Part shown: positions 32,576 to 46,800 of the stretch, piece by piece | Layout: every line of letters begins with the position of its first letter | Numbering within the stretch: position 1 is the stretch's first letter | NCBI RefSeq assembly: GCF_001625215.2 | Contig: NC_030388.2 | Span: 24,292,558 to 24,356,557, forward strand | Length of the DNA: 64,000 bases | Direction of reading: 5' to 3' | DNA from: Daucus carota subsp. sativus | Taxonomy: Eukaryota > Streptophyta > Magnoliopsida > Apiales > Apiaceae | The notes under the pieces: model-generated | The model's input: the letters and a program-made list of their open reading frames with translations, nothing else | What the model was told of the DNA's origin: nothing | Database searches by the model: none | Made by a program: the position numbers and the translations under genes

Positions 32576-35351
32576 ATGCTCTCTATGTCACTGGCTGCTC
32601 GTGCTGCAGTTGCCACACACTCCTCCATTGCCCCATCTGCTACTGAATTTCCATCATTTCTACCCAAACAAGTGGAAAATGTCAAAGATTCATTTGCTCG
32701 AAAATTGGCCTCAAGAATTCAGAGGCTACCCGTTGAGGTTCATTTTTTTTCTACTACTTGTGTTTTTTCTACTAGGTCCTCTGTGGACACGCACTAGAAA
32801 ATCCGTTAGATAAATTTGTCAGACAGGTTGGATAAAATCACATAAACGTTGCATGTCTGTAGTTTTAAGCTTTTATTCTCCCTAGATATACAACATTTTG
32901 TTCTTCTTTTTCATTGCTTACTAGTATCTCAATGTGAGGGAAAGGAATGTTGCCACTACTAGTTCCAGACCACCACGGACATATATATACTACGAATTCT
33001 AGACCACCACGGACATATATATGAAATTTTGCATTGAGTCCTGTTTTCAAAGTTGTTGCATTTGTGTTGAATCATCTTAAGGCCCAGCGGTTAGCTGTTA
33101 GCGGATTGAATTGGATGTTTTGACTAGCTGATTGAAATAAATGTTTTGACTAGCGGATTGAAATGGTCAAACCTCTAAATCATTCCAAACCTCTAATTTT
33201 TCACCCCAAACCTCTAACTTCCAAACACGGCCTAAATATATGTTTCATTGTGCCATTACAGCTTAGCAGCTTAAACCGACCTATAATGAGTAGCTGTGTC
33301 AAGCCTATGGTACATGAAAAGACAAATCCATTAGTTCTTTTGCATGGTTTCGACAGGTTAGGAATCCATTCTTGGTCATTCAGATTGGTTCTTTTTGGAT
33401 TTATTGCTTCTCAATAGTTTATTAGTTCTTATTCCCCAGCTCCTGTTTAGAGTGGAGGTACACGTTTCCATTGCTTGAGGATGCTAATTTGGAGACATGG
33501 GTGGTCGACATTCTTGGTTGGGGATTCTCCGATTTAGGTTTGTCTTGTCAAATTTTATTACTTGTTATGGAATAGTATATGCTTAATGCATTTTTAATCT
33601 GATCATGTTACAATATTTACTTAATGTAAATCAGAAAGTCGTCCAGCGTGCAGTGTCATTTCCAAGCGTGAACATCTTTATCAGGTGCATGACTTGATCC
33701 CTCCCTCATTAGGCAAGTTTCAACCCTTCAATTATTATCAACAACTATTAGATCCTACAATTCAATGATTCAGTTAATATTAAAGAGTTTGCATCCATTT
33801 GTAAGGCATTGTAATTTTTTTGTAATTTAAAGTATAGCATGACGTGAGAATATGGGTTTTGTTTTCTTCATTTTAATTGCCTGGTAGATTTGGTTGATAA
33901 GCAGAGTAATTTGCTGTCGGTGATAGCCTGCGATTCATCATAAAACACTAAAGTATTTCTGTTTTACAGTTTTGGAAGTCCCACATCAAAAGGCCTATGA
34001 TTCTGGTTGGGCCAAGCCTTGGAGCAGCAATTGCAATTGACTTTGCAGTCAACTATCCTGAAGCTGTGAGTATTTATAATTCTTTTCACCAAGGTCTTTC
34101 CCCGGCTAATGCGTCCTTCCTCCAGTGAGAGGTTGAGGATGCAGCGCCCCTCCCCTTATAAGAAACTGTTTTACACTGCAACATGCAAAAAAAACTGTAA
34201 TAAGTATGATTCTGTAACTCCTATAATTAGATAAAACGAATCATAATTTCATATAATAAGGCCTTTTATGTGTATATTTCCAGGTCGATAAGCTGATTCT
34301 AATTGATGCCAGTGTTTATGCAGAAGGTAGCCGCTCCAAGTTGCCCAAAGCTGTAGCCTATGCTGGGGTGAGTCTGTTATGAACTTGTTGGTATTCTAGT
34401 CTTTAGTAAATAAATTATCAGGAGTTTGTCATTCGTTATATAAATAAGTGCTAATGTATGGATATCTCTTGGCAGGCTTATATCCTAAAGAGTGTCCTAC
34501 TGCGGTTCTATGCAACCAATTTGTCTTTTAATGGCTTACCATTTGATACCTGCTTAGACTGGACTAGAGTGAGTATACCTGTGTAAAATATACAAATAAA
34601 AAACCAACCCTGGATTCAAAATTTCACTACTAGTTTTCTCTTCATGCTTAGACTTTTTCTGGGGGCAGTTATCTCAACTTGTTCTGGGAGTGATGTAATT
34701 TTTTCCTGCTGTGTTCCTAGATCGGGCGTTTACATTGCCTGCTGCCCTGGTGGCTGGACACAACAGTTGATTTCATACTAAGTGGTGGCTATAGTGTTCG
34801 TGAGCTTATAAAACAGGTATCGATTAGCATATTGCAGTCTTGCATAAAATTCTCTTTGGTCTTGGCTACTCTGGATGCACCTCAATTGTCAGTATACATT
34901 TCTCGATTGAGGTCAGACCGAATCACAGGATTCTTGTGTCTGCAAAAATTTAGTTGTTACTGCATATAAATGCCATACATTTTTACTCGTCCCAAGTAAA
35001 CTTCATAATCTTTTGAGGTGGTTCTATATGTGGTGTGCAGGTGAAGCAGGAAACACTTATCATTTGGGGAGAAGATGACAACATTATAGACAATAAGCTT
35101 GGAATAGTAAGTACTTTTTGCCCCGGAGTTGTGTTTTTTATAACTTGATTTAGATTCTGCCGAAATGATTCAAGCTAAGTAGCATTTTCATGACATGTTT
35201 ACTTGTGCAGAGATTGCACTGTGAGTTACCAAACGCAAAAATACGTCAAATACCGAAATGCGGTCATATCCCCCATGTCGAAAAGCCAAACGATGTCGCC
35301 AAGCTAATCGAGGAGTTTCTCAAAGCTCAGTCTCCTGTACTCTCTGTGTAA
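32576..35351 (+). CDS. Alpha/beta-hydrolase fold protein
   Basis: Ten exons (32576-32737, 33262-33356, 33440-33537, 33635-33684, 33970-34065, 34284-34367, 34476-34568, 34721-34816, 35041-35106, 35211-35351) give 981 nt, 326 aa. The oxyanion-loop motif is LVLLHGFDS, the nucleophile elbow GPSLG has Ser at about 151, the acid is in WGEDDNIID (Asp about 271), and the base is in CGHIPHVEKP (His about 299), so a complete catalytic triad is predicted. The Ala/Ser/Arg-rich N-terminus (MLSMSLAARAAVATHSSIAP) could be an organelle transit peptide. Substrate unknown; the closest plant relatives I recall are annotated only as alpha/beta-hydrolase superfamily. Intron 1 carries a small Harbinger-like MITE. 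The gene is convergent with the X8 gene. Confidence 0.88.
32958..33022. repeat. Short direct repeat in hydrolase intron 1
   Basis: AGACCACCACGGACATATAT occurs at about 32967 and again at about 33001, roughly 34 bp apart. Non-coding. Confidence 0.8.
33081..33232. mobile_element. Small Harbinger-like MITE with internal repeats
   Basis: Bounded by TAA on both sides (33078-33080 and 33233-33235), starting GGCCCAGCGGTTAGC and ending CCAAACACGGCC. GGATTGAA(A/T)TGG and TGTTTTGACTAGC recur inside. The termini are short, so the assignment rests mainly on TAA and the common GGCC...TTTGG pattern. Confidence 0.55.
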
Positions 35352-35690
35352 CAGCTAATTATCAAAGCATCTGTTTCTAAATAGAAAATTTAGAATATTG
35401 GATTTAAGTTTTCAAGGATAATGAAATTTAAAAAAATACAGCCTCTCTTCAGATAGATATACAATGGAAAAATCTATATAGAGAAGATCAGGCTTTCTAC
35501 TTAACTAGGAGCCATATGATATTATCATCTAGCCAACAGGGAATCAAACACCCACTATCCACTTAAAAAGTCCCAAGTCCTAATAATGTCCAGATGGTCA
35601 GATTCCCTTGCGTAAAACTTCAACTCTGAGTGCCAAAATATGTTCAACACATGATTAAAGAAAACCCTCCACAGCCTTCATTGATTTCAC

Positions 35691-37395
35691 TTAGCCTCTC
35701 AAGCACAGCATGCCTGATAATGAAAGGGCTAGAATTAAAGAGTAAAACAAGCTTGTTGCTTGACTGAGCCTCCCACTTCCACTGCCGTCTGGATTATTGA
35801 TGCCAGTGGGGGCAAGACCAGGGAAAGTCGGTGAACCTGGAACGAAACCTGTGCCGGTTCCCGTTCCCGTTCCGGTCCCTGTCCCAGGAGTCCCCGTCCC
35901 TGGAGTCCCTGTGCCTGGAGTTCCAGTGCCTGGTGTCCCCGTGCCTGGTGTGCCCGTGCCAGTTCCTGGTGTGCCCGTGCCAGTCCCAGGTGAAGTTGGG
36001 GTTCCTCCACTGAACAGCAAGTTTAAAAATTAGATAAATATTTACCCATGCACTTGTGTAATAGTCTAAAACAACATATGTATTCTTGGAACAATACAGA
36101 ATGGACAGCATAACAAACAAAATGAGTGGGAACATATTTTGGAAGTATATATAAATGCCCTCTTGAAACAATGAAGCCTTTTGTTTTGCTTATATAAAAA
36201 GAGTTAAAAAGTTTGAACCTTTTGCAAAAGCAGACTAATAACACACACCTAACGAAGCTTGGACTGCTGGCCTAACAAGGAATATGTTTCAACACAGACA
36301 GATAGATATGCATACAGACAAACTTCATGTTTAAACTAGTATAATTTGCAAGTGGACAGCTCAATGCATCAACCACAGCCACCTGCAGTTCTAACCAGAT
36401 CTTAAGGTAGCAAAAATCAATAATTCACAAGTAATATTTTATTTTTTTTGCCACAATTCACAAGTAATATTAATGAATAACATTGCTTCAAGTAGTCATG
36501 GAAAAATTATTAAAATAAATATATAACATAAATCATGATGAGAGCAAGAGAAAAAGTCTGCACATGAGACTCAGCATCATCACTCATGCCAAATTTAATA
36601 ATGACAAAAGGGTCAAAATTGCAATTACCAAATTTCAATTTTTTTGGCATAGTTGAGCATCTGAGGATCAACATCAAATTTAATAAGCAGAAAGGGGTAA
36701 AATTCATAATGATCAATTTGTCATGGCAGCTTATAAGTCGAATAGTCTCAGAAGATACTCTACCAGAAAATCCAGATCTACTTGAGAAACTCTTGTTAAA
36801 AAAGCAACACACTTGACAAGCACAAGTATTAAAACACAAGATCTATCAGATTTGAGAGACATGGTGAGTAACAAACCTAGCACTTGATGGGTAAACACAT
36901 CCAGAAACAGGTGCTGCAAACAAAGAAACAAGTAAGCACAGAGTAGAGTCATAAATCCAAGGAAATCACACTCAAAATGTAAAGACTCACGAGGTGGATT
37001 TGCAGAAGGAGTAGCAGAGCCAGAGAAATCACAGCTAGTACTAGTTTGACCCTTTTTCTGGAAGTAGCTATTGACAGCATAATTACAATGGTCTTTGATA
37101 GTGTTGGGATTATAACAAGAACCACCTTGTATAATTGCTGTACAATCAGCTCCATTTCCACAAGCATAATCTATGCTCTTCTGAAGTATTGAGTCTCCTA
37201 TCCCATCTTTACATAGACAATATGTTGCCGCACCTGCACCAAATTAATCAAACCCCATCAAGAAAATGCCACCCCACTTAATAAAAGAGACTCAAAAATC
37301 AAATCTTGCAGAAAAAAAGTGAACTTTACAAGAAACTTACTAGCATCTTTGGTCATTGAGAGCAATAAGAGCAAGCCCACTAAAACCACAGCCAT
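35691..37395 (-). CDS. X8 (CBM43) GPI-anchored protein, PDCB-like
   Basis: Four exons (37395-37341, 37233-36991, 36913-36877, 36009-35691) give 654 nt, 217 aa. Residues 1-18 form a signal peptide (MAVVLVGLLLLLSMTKDA). The X8 domain follows (about 20-105): YCLCKDGIGDSILQKSIDYA, CGNGADCTAIIQGGSCYNPN, HCNYAVNSYFQ and CDFSG, with the conserved cysteine spacing. A PGTGTGTPGT-type repeat linker leads to a likely GPI omega region (NNPDGSGSG) and a hydrophobic tail ending MLCLRG. PDCB proteins bind callose at plasmodesmata; localisation here is inferred from architecture. The gene is convergent with the hydrolase, with 339 bp between the two stop codons. Confidence 0.92.
35848..35998 (-). repeat. Coding minisatellite in the X8 gene linker
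   Basis: Tandem 12- to 18-nt units (variants of CCTGGTGTGCCCGTGCCAGT on the plus strand) encode PGTGT and PGTGTGT blocks. All unit lengths are multiples of three or six, so the frame stays open. Expect length polymorphism between accessions. Confidence 0.85.
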
Positions 37396-37439
37396 AGTTT
37401 TTAGCAACTTTGTGAGTAAATTGTGATAATAAATGCTTT

Positions 37440-37606
37440 AGGAAGACTGAAAGAGTGGCTTTTTGTATCTATTTTATTAACCAAAGAGGGAGGGAGAGGG
37501 AGGGAGAGAGGTGATGTATGGTGTGTGAAGAGGAGGTTTGTTGAGAGAGAGATGAGAGAGATGGGGGTTTGGACTGTTTGCGTGTACTTATAATGCGTTT
37601 TTATAG
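37440..37606 (-). promoter_or_regulatory. Core promoter and CT-rich leader of the X8 gene
   Basis: On the gene strand CTATAAAAACG (37606-37596) is a good TATA box, 205 bp upstream of the ATG. Between them runs a (CT)n-rich tract (plus-strand GAGGGAGAGGGAGGGAGAG near 37485-37510 and GAGAGAGA further up), typical of plant pyrimidine-rich 5' leaders. Confidence 0.6.
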
Positions 37607-37639
37607 TAGAAAAGTGATTAAATTATTACAGGGTTCATA

Positions 37640-40600
37640 TTATAATACAGGGGACAAGTCATTTTTGAGCAGTAGTGTATGTGTAGTGTGCACGAGAATA
37701 AATGTATATGCATGTCAGTAAGTGTCTGTATATTGTAACGGTCATAAACTCACCTGCATAATTAAGTTTAACTCCACCTTGGCATCCTTCACTCTCCTCT
37801 CCCCACCAACTAAAACCATTGGTTAACTAATAAAAATAATAAATAAATTATATTATTAATGGTAAAAATATAATTCTATGTTATTGATCATAATAGTTGA
37901 TTATATTTTAAAAATAATATTATATTATTCTGATTATTAGAAGGAGATGGGTTGGATATGAAATAAGTGTAAACCGATATATTTATATAAAAATTAATAT
38001 CTTCATATTGTATAATGAAAATTTTTCAAACATCCTCAAATTATCTGAGTTGTATTTTTTCTAGAATTCATTAGTTTAAATATTAAAAATAAAAATTATC
38101 TTTTTAATAAATGGAATAGTTAATCATATATATAATATAAAAAGGTTTCAAAATTTATAAAGAATGAATTTCATGACACTTACTACTTAGGTTTAAATCT
38201 CGTTCTCTTTCCGACGCATAACTCATAATTTGATGAAACTTGTACTAGTTACATCGTTTGATTGCATAACACTGTAACCTAGTTACACAAAATTAATATA
38301 TATTTTATTATATATATATAATATTAATATTTTCCAGGATAAATGTTTATGTGAGGTGAATAAATGCTTCCTTAGATGGAATATATTTTGAGGAAGGAAG
38401 GATTCAATATTTTAAGAAGATTAAAAATAATTTATTCCGAAAGATAATAAATCGTTTAAATATGAAATAAAATTATATTAAATAAGTATTTAATTATTTA
38501 TAAATAATGTTACATAAGCGATTTAAAGAATATTAAATATTGATAATCCTTTTTCAACCTTCGTGTAATTTTAATGTTGTAATAGAAAATAGTGGTATTA
38601 TTAATTCTATGATAATCCTCGTCCATATTATTGCGTGAAGGAAACTTCATTTAAAACATATGTATTTGAATACAAAGGAAAAATAACTTGCCACAAATAA
38701 CTATCCACTTTTAATTAATCAAAAAAATTAATGTCCAATTAGAGTGGATTACTACGTAAAATTAAATTTAATATTTGTTACAAATTCCAAAACAAATATA
38801 TATTGAAGATACCCTTTCATTGTTGAATATGGCTTTTATTGGATCTTTAGTTGAATGCAATATAAACTTGTCACAAATACGAAGTGAGACATCAGAACTG
38901 CTTGATTGTTTTGTAACACCTTCAATATTCCCGTTATCGATTCTTAACTGTCAATTGCTAAAATCTTTTATAACTTGATTCTGTTCCGGAGTTTTTCTAG
39001 ATTGTAGCCACATGTTTTCTTGGGGTATAGACATTGATCTCACCCTGAAACGAATCAGAGTTGCACCGACAATGACTGCTCTTGGGGCTTTCAGAATGAC
39101 GGGTAATATTTGACGATAATTTCCTCCAAATACTACAATGATGCCACCAAATGGTTTGGTAGCTTGTGCAGAGTCAACAAATGTCGTTATGTCACGTAAG
39201 TTTGATCAACGCATTCAAAGGCATTACGGTGTTGCATAGTTGTCCCATCCTAAATTATGAGTCTTGGTTGCTGCAGTAAGGCTATAATGTCAGTAATGTT
39301 TTATTCTCACAGCCGAATGTCAATCCACTTTGAGAGAAATGCGGTATCTTGATTGGATGTCCTTCCATCGAGAAGCAAGATATCAGCGTTCCCATATGAG
39401 GTAATCAGGGTGTGGGGTGGGGGGGGGGGGGCAATATTAAGCTCGGAACGGAGTCGGGCACACATTGTTTATCATAGAAAATTCTTTTCATAACCACCAC
39501 TGACATGTATAAATATAATGGACCTTTTGTCTTATTAACATTATTGATCACTGAAAGGTATATTTCCAATTGTTCTGCATTTAGTTTGACAAAAATTTGC
39601 GTCATGCTTTTCTTTCATCTCATTAATGTTGTAACTGGTTTCCTCATTTATAAGTCGACTCACATCCTCATTCGAATTAAAAGGAGGACTGTCAACTATT
39701 GCTCTCCAACCCTTTTGATGTGATTCATAGAATTAGAGGACATATGATCGTTTGAGGGATATAATATCCTACAACAAATACAAAGCACAAACTTTAAAGT
39801 TAAGAAATTATAACATTCCTTAACAATTTTTTCAAATATCTACCACTACTAACCGACAAAGGAAGCACTACTGTTAGTGGAACGAGGGAGGAGACTCGGT
39901 GTGAGGTGGGACATTCTCTTTGTTTAGCTCGCATTCCTTATCATTTGTACGAAATCAGAGTCAGTCAATAACATTACTCCACATTTTTTTCCCACGAATT
40001 GTATGGATTAAGCGTAACTGACAATATGATAATATGCGTTCAATATCTTCTTTCGTTCTAGACGGATAAAAATGCTATTTCATCATTACGAGATCGTAAT
40101 TAACTAAAAACTAATATATTAACATAAACATAAAAATCTACTAGCATGTAGAACAAATAAATAACAATAATTGAGAATATAGATAACAAACGTATATACA
40201 AACATTAGACAACATAGATTCACATGTAAATCAGCTTCTTCGATTTTCGGCCTATTGAAAAAGTTGTTGATGATTAATTTTTGTAGATGAATTCATAACA
40301 AAATGCAGGATAAGAATCATGCAAATCTACCAAGCAATTTTTGAGCTACATACAATGATCGACTTGATTCACTAGATTGATTTAGGTGATCTTCATAAAG
40401 TGATTTGGAAATGTGTGATATTTTAATTACGGACTTGAGTAAGCATATCACAGATTTGAGCAACTAATTCACGAATAAATCGTAACAAAATGATGATATA
40501 ACACATATCTTTTATTCTTCATGCAATACGTGTTCATATAATCAGTTGTGGTTTAAAATCTGCTAATCAAAAAATATGGAAAAATGGCTATGGTAGATAT

Positions 40601-41885
40601 AATGGGTGTGTTTGTAAAGTTAGGTGTACTTCAAAGCACATGCACACACACTTAAACTTTTAACATAGGTAAACACATAGATGTATGACCGTATGTGTGA
40701 TAGGAGGCAATGATATTGACGGGAAAATACAATCATTTTTCGGAGGATCTAGTAGTATAAGCATAATAAAATCCTTCAGGTTTTATATACGATGAACCTA
40801 TACAATACACTCAGAGTATACAACTCAAACTTCAAATATAAATCGATTTCTTACATTTACTAATTTCGCACATATTTTTAAATATGCAAGTATTTTATTA
40901 AATAAAATAATTTTTCAATATTAATTAATTAATTTATGTGTCATTGACAACATTATTCAGTATTCTCGCTCATACTACAACTATCAAAATAATTTTTTAC
41001 GCATACTAATTCCAATCAAAAAATATTCTTTTAATATATGTAATTCTAAACATACAGATTATATCTTCATATAAATATAAGTTAAATTTATTGAGTAATA
41101 TATGATATTTATAATTTAGTAACAAGTCAATTTATTAAAGAAATATAATTCAATATATGTTAAATTTAAATAATATCAACATATGATAATTTAAATAAAT
41201 ATGAACAAAAATGAATATAGTTCATCAAGTTTTATAATTATGATTGTTTTACATTATAATTATAAAAATATTTAGAAGAAAATTTATATTCAAAATACAA
41301 AAAAGTTTGTTTTGTATTAGCATATTCCATTCACAATATTCAATCATTATCGATTGTTTCTAACAAAATTATGGAGGATGTATGACTCGAATTTTCAATA
41401 ATCACTAATTTTCTTTCTAAAATTTTGTAATTATAAATTACAACTTTTCAAATTTAAACCTGTCATGTCAAATAATACTCTATTAATTATAAAAAGGAAC
41501 ATCAAATTTCAAAAAAAAAATTGAACAATATAAGTTTGACAATAAGATATAAAAATCAAATTGAATCAAAATTTTATACTCTATAAAATAAAAAATGTCA
41601 ATTTATATCCTCTTATAAATAAAATCACTTTATTTATGTTTTATAGTTTTGAAATATGAAATGATTATTTAATAAAAATTTAATCATAAATAAAAAAAAT
41701 TTAATTATAAATTTGTACTTGTATATCCAATTTAAGTAAGATTGTGGTAATAACATTTTTTCCATCAGAAAACTATATGCAAACATGTATGAATAAAACT
41801 AAAACAAATATATGGAGTATAAATCTAAAACCCTAATCCCCCTTTTGTCTCTCATCTCTCTCACTGAGACTGAGCTGAAACAACA
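37640..41885. other. AT-rich intergenic region
   Basis: No intact gene. It contains a decayed Helitron helicase (separate entry), a 13-G run at about 39419-39431, and from about 40915 the upstream part of the segment that was duplicated to 50.66 kb. Telo-box AAACCCTAA lies at about 41829, near the start of the PPR gene. Confidence 0.6.
38800..39690 (-). pseudogene. Decayed Helitron PIF1-like helicase fragment
   Basis: Minus-strand pieces in three frames match the Helitron helicase in order: SRLINEETSYNINEMKEKHD (about 39690), LNAEQLEIYLSVINNVNKTK (about 39584), WDGTTMQHRNAFECVDQT (about 39240), then KPFGGIIVVFGGNYRQILPV and LKAPRAVIVGATL (about 39150-39050), and finally a piece like SLRICDKFILHSTKDPIKAI (about 38830). 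Frameshifts and stops interrupt it and the Walker A motif is lost. The family link is from memory of plant RepHel proteins. No Rep domain adjoins it here. Confidence 0.75.
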
Positions 41886-43775
41886 ATGGCGATGAACATA
41901 ATTTTCAACCGATCTCGTCCTCTTATCCTGAAAACCCTCAAACCCATCTTCTCCAAGCCCATATCCACCTTCCCATTTCTCTCTCAACAACCCCAACCCC
42001 TCTCCCCTGATCCACCCACTCCGGCCCCACCCTCCCAAACCTCCTCAGCTACCTGGACCCACCCCCCTGGGTCCACCCATTCTCTGGTCCCACTTGACTT
42101 TCTGCAGACCCATGTTGTTAAACTTGAGAGGATTGCAGAGTCCTTAGATTTGGAGTCGATAAAGGAGCTTTTTGCTGATTGGATGACATTGCAGAAATGG
42201 CATGATATGAAGAAGGTGTTTGAGCATTGGAGCAGTTGTTATGATAAGAATGGGAAGCTCAATAAGCCTGATGTGGGGTTGTATAATCATTATTTGAGAG
42301 CTAATTTGATGTTGAAAGCGTCGCCTAGTCAGTTGCTTGAGTTGGTTTCTGGGATGGAAAGCTTAGGGATACACCCGAATACGGCTTCGTTTAATTTGAT
42401 TCTCAAGACTATGTATCTGTATAAGGAGGTCGATACTGCTGTCCAATTGCTTGATAGGTATGTTTCTGTGCATTTCTGTGTTACTTCATTTTTTACTTGG
42501 TTTTTATCTGCAGAATGTATGTGCGTCGAGTTGGTGGAGGCTAATGAATAATTGTAATCTTTTTACTTGTTTGTTAATGCAGATAGCTGTTATGTAAATC
42601 TTGATTCTTTTGTTGGTTTATAATTTGGGAATGTGTGGGTTTGGGGTAAGTTGTTGCAAGGATTGTGAAAAATCATGTCTTTATTAGTGCAAGTAATAAC
42701 TAGTACTCTAAATTATAATGTCTTCAATACTATGTAATATGAAATAATTTGAGTATACCATTGTTATTAATATTGTGTGTAATAGTTACCCATTGTTGAA
42801 TGATAATGTTATTGTTATCGTAAAGAATGATGTGTATTGTACTCATTGTAGTTATGGCGCTCGACTAGTCAACTAGGCGTTTTCACGGGTTCAACTAATG
42901 AGGTCGACTTGCTAATTATTTAAGAGTCAGTCCACTTGTCTTTAGTGGGTCAATAGGTGCAAATTCAGAATAAAATGAATAAAAGATGTATATAACATTG
43001 CAAAGACTTATACTCAGTATGTCTTTTGATGAGGAACAAGAGTAGAGAACTTTTAGTTATGTTATTGATTAGTTTATATGTATTTAGCTCAAGGAGAATA
43101 AAGCTATTTGTTTACATGTTTTGTTTGGGGCTTTTAGTTTATTAATTATGCAGGTAATTTAAAATAACCTATCTTCATACGGGCCGTGGTCTATTGCGGT
43201 ATATCTTAGGGTTTATATTCCCTAATTAAGTATTGTAATTCCCACATATTTAATTAGGCTTGAATTTGATTATGAGAATATTATTGAATATTGAATTGGG
43301 TCTCTTTCAAGGGGGTGCGATCCGCGACTTTTCTCTCCTCTGCGGATGGGAAACCCCTGGGTACTGGGTTTTCTTCGGTAAATCGACCCAAATTTTATAT
43401 TTTTCCTTGTTTTTGTTATTATTATTAGTGTTCTTTCTACAAGTTCCTTTTCTGGTGTATATGGAGAAATGGTGTTTTAGGAATCAGGGACACTTCTGTC
43501 CCTGCCATGTACACTTGTTGGACATGGGAGTTCTTCCACGATCCTAATCTTCAATGTTGTTTTCAGAAATCGTAGTCAAAATTTGTAATAACTAACCACT
43601 TCACAAAATTAAGTATCAATGTGTATTAGCAAATACGAAAGTAAAGATGCTCATGTTCATTTCTTCATGAATGAAACATTTACTTATATTTTCTAAGTTA
43701 GATGAACAATTTATGCATTTGATTGAATTTACAATCCTATTGTGGTTTGTTAATAGGTTTAGTATGTGTAACATG

Positions 43776-43826
<51 letters not shown>

Positions 43827-46800
43827 AAAAGTATATTCATATATTCCGTCCCCCCTACCCGAACCCCCAATTTGTTATATTTGTCGAATTCATGTATCCC
43901 TGCAATATGCACTGGCGTCCTTGTCCTTGCTTTTAGGTGTTTCCAATGAAGAAGTATTCAGTAAACAAGTTGTCTTTGCAGGCTGTTAAGAGTGGGAACT
44001 AACAAAAATAATGTGTGCTTCTTGCTTCAATTTCACATGTATATAAATCATAAGTTTAAAAACTAAGGTACCACTGCTAAGTGCTAACCCATGTAATAAA
44101 AGTTGAGTTTTAAACATATGATAATTTGTGATCAGTGGAGTGTCATTTACCTATTTATCTAAATTTATGCTCTCAGGATGATCGAGTCAGAAAAAGAGAC
44201 AGTAAAAGACAGTGAACAAGATGTAGTCTGTAGGCCTGATGACGAGTCGTTTGATTTGGTTGTTGGTATGCTACTTCATGAAAATCGGATGGAAGCTGCA
44301 TTTAAGTATATAGATTTAAACTTGAAATCTGGACACAGTATGTCGTCAAATGTGTTTTCTGAGTGTGTGTTTAAGTTTATGGCATCCGGAAGTTTGGATA
44401 CACTGGTCTCAGTTATTGAACGGTGCAAGGTAAATGTGATGAAGGCTAGTGTTAAAGTTGTGGATGATATATCTATGCCTTCTTATTGTTTTCTCACTTA
44501 ATGTTGTGTTTTATTTTTGCTACTAGAAAATGGACCAAAACAAGGCATTAAGACCAGAATGGAAACTGTGCCTCGATATGCTAGACTGTGCTATGAAGGC
44601 TGATAACAGTGAGCTAGCATATTATGCCCTTGAATTTATGGCTAAGTGGATGATTCAGGATGAAAATATGAGACCTCCTCGTTATCTCTCCGTGGAAGAG
44701 GGACTGGTCGTGTCTTTGCTTGCAACTGCTGGTAGAACTTACAGCAAAAAACTCCTAGATGCTGCTTGGACAATTCTTAAGCGTTCTCTGCGTAAAAAGA
44801 GGGTAGCCAATGCAGAAACTTACCTTGCGAGGATACATGCCCATGCATCCCTAGGGACTGAGCATCTGAAGAAGGCATTTGGTGCTCTTCATGAATTTGA
44901 ATCCTTGTATGGAGGTGCTGATAAACAATCCGCAGAAGATCTATTTTCTCCATTTACTGCCCTCTATCCATTGGTTGTGGCTTGCTCGCACAACGGCTTT
45001 GCAACTTTAGATTCTGTAAGTCTTCACAATCAGTTTCTGTCCCTTGGGAGCTTAAGGTTTTGCAGGTCTTTACAATTAGTTTTTGTCAGTTACATATGTA
45101 CATAGAGACTAGAGAGAGCATCGTATTCCCCTAAACCTCTCTAAAAATCAGCCGAAATTGGCCTAGTGGCAAGTCTCGGACTCTTTTCCGAGGTGATCTT
45201 CAACTACTTGGACATCAATCCAGTTTCGAGTAAAATCAGGCGAAACTCGGATTTAAAAAGTCCAAAAGAAAAGAGAAAAAAAACTAAACAGCAAATGTGA
45301 TATTTGGACTAATGGTGTATTTTAGTGTTCAACTATCTACAATTATCCTTAGTTTGAATGGGATTCCAACAAAATTTTGGAGTCAATGATTATTTATGAA
45401 ATTATAGCATGTAGCATATAATTATTATGTCATCATATATTTATTTATATGTATATAGGGTTGCACTCCTGAAAGAATAATAAAGACCACTATGATAATA
45501 CTTTATTTTTCATAGAAAATTATTTGTTAAGATTATAATTACATAGTTATACACCAATTAAACTTAATATATGAAATCTAACATCCAAGCTATCCAAGTT
45601 ATTAATATAAGATATTATAGAATCCAGAATGGAATCTAGGACATCTAGGACAGAATCCATAATAGAATCATATATATTTTTTGCACAATTAATTTTTACA
45701 TAGAATTATGTTATTTTTAATCCATATTTAATACTATTATTATTCATAATAAAAGGTTAATTAGCTTAAAATTAAAATTTTATTCAAGTTTTTGATGAGA
45801 TTCTATATTCAATTCTTAAGTATTCTTCTTTGTTCTTTTTTGAAGGGTGTTCTTCTTTGAGCAATGGCATATATATATGCTAGTGATCAAATATAAATCA
45901 ATTCTTAAATACAAACTAAAAACCAGTACACAATCACTGTTTACAACAACAGGAATCACCAGTATACACTGCGTTAATCATTGTTTTATACAGTAAACTT
46001 AGCAATTTTTATTCTTCATTATTGAGAAAATCTACTTATCTTAATATTTGGGGGTCAATTATTAATTATCAATTGTAGTTGTGGGACTTGGGAGCTCCAT
46101 GTTGGTAGTTTGTGATGAGAGGAGTTGTGTGATGGTGGTAAGTAGTCGCTAGTTGTAGTAAGTTAAGGTGGCAAGTGGCGGTGACTATTAGTGATGTATG
46201 CATGGTGACAAGTCATAAAAGGTGTTGGCAATTGGCAGGATGTCCATTATTGCATTACGGGGGAAGATGATTAGCATATATGTTTGTATATATATGTATG
46301 TATATATTTATATTTGAGAGATATGTTATATATAAGATGGTGATTTGTGATGTACAAAGTAGTCTGTAGTTGAAAATAGTGATAAGAAATTGGTCAGCGA
46401 CTCGTTTTAGTTTGTAGGCTGATTTGGTTTGTATTGGAGTAAGACTCTCTCTATATATATCTTATTTTTGACCCTGAATACTGATTCTGAATACCCCAAA
46501 TGAATCGCAGTGCTTGTTATTCAGTAGGTTGGCCTAGTTGAACCCAGTTATAATTTTGACAGCACTGCTAAAAAGTAAAACCCATCTTAGCCTAAAATAC
46601 AAATTATCACCAGTTCGAGTGGTACAATTTACCAATTACAGTGGTATATTGATATATCATACTAGTATAAATTAGTTAATCTATTGGATAGTTAATAATG
46701 AGGTGTGATGATCAATTAGTTTATATGTTAAATTTTGTTTTCATTTGAACACAAGCCTCTATTGAGATATATAGCTTTAATTACACATTTAACTTTTTAT

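Noticed and set aside
36586-37167. Frames on both strands overlapping the X8 gene introns
   Set aside because: They conflict with exons that restore a complete X8 domain and have no homology I recognise.
45150-45260. Possible SINE or hAT end in PPR intron 3 (GGCCTAGTGGCAAG, CGAAACTCGGATTT)
   Set aside because: Suggestive motifs but no paired termini or duplication could be established.
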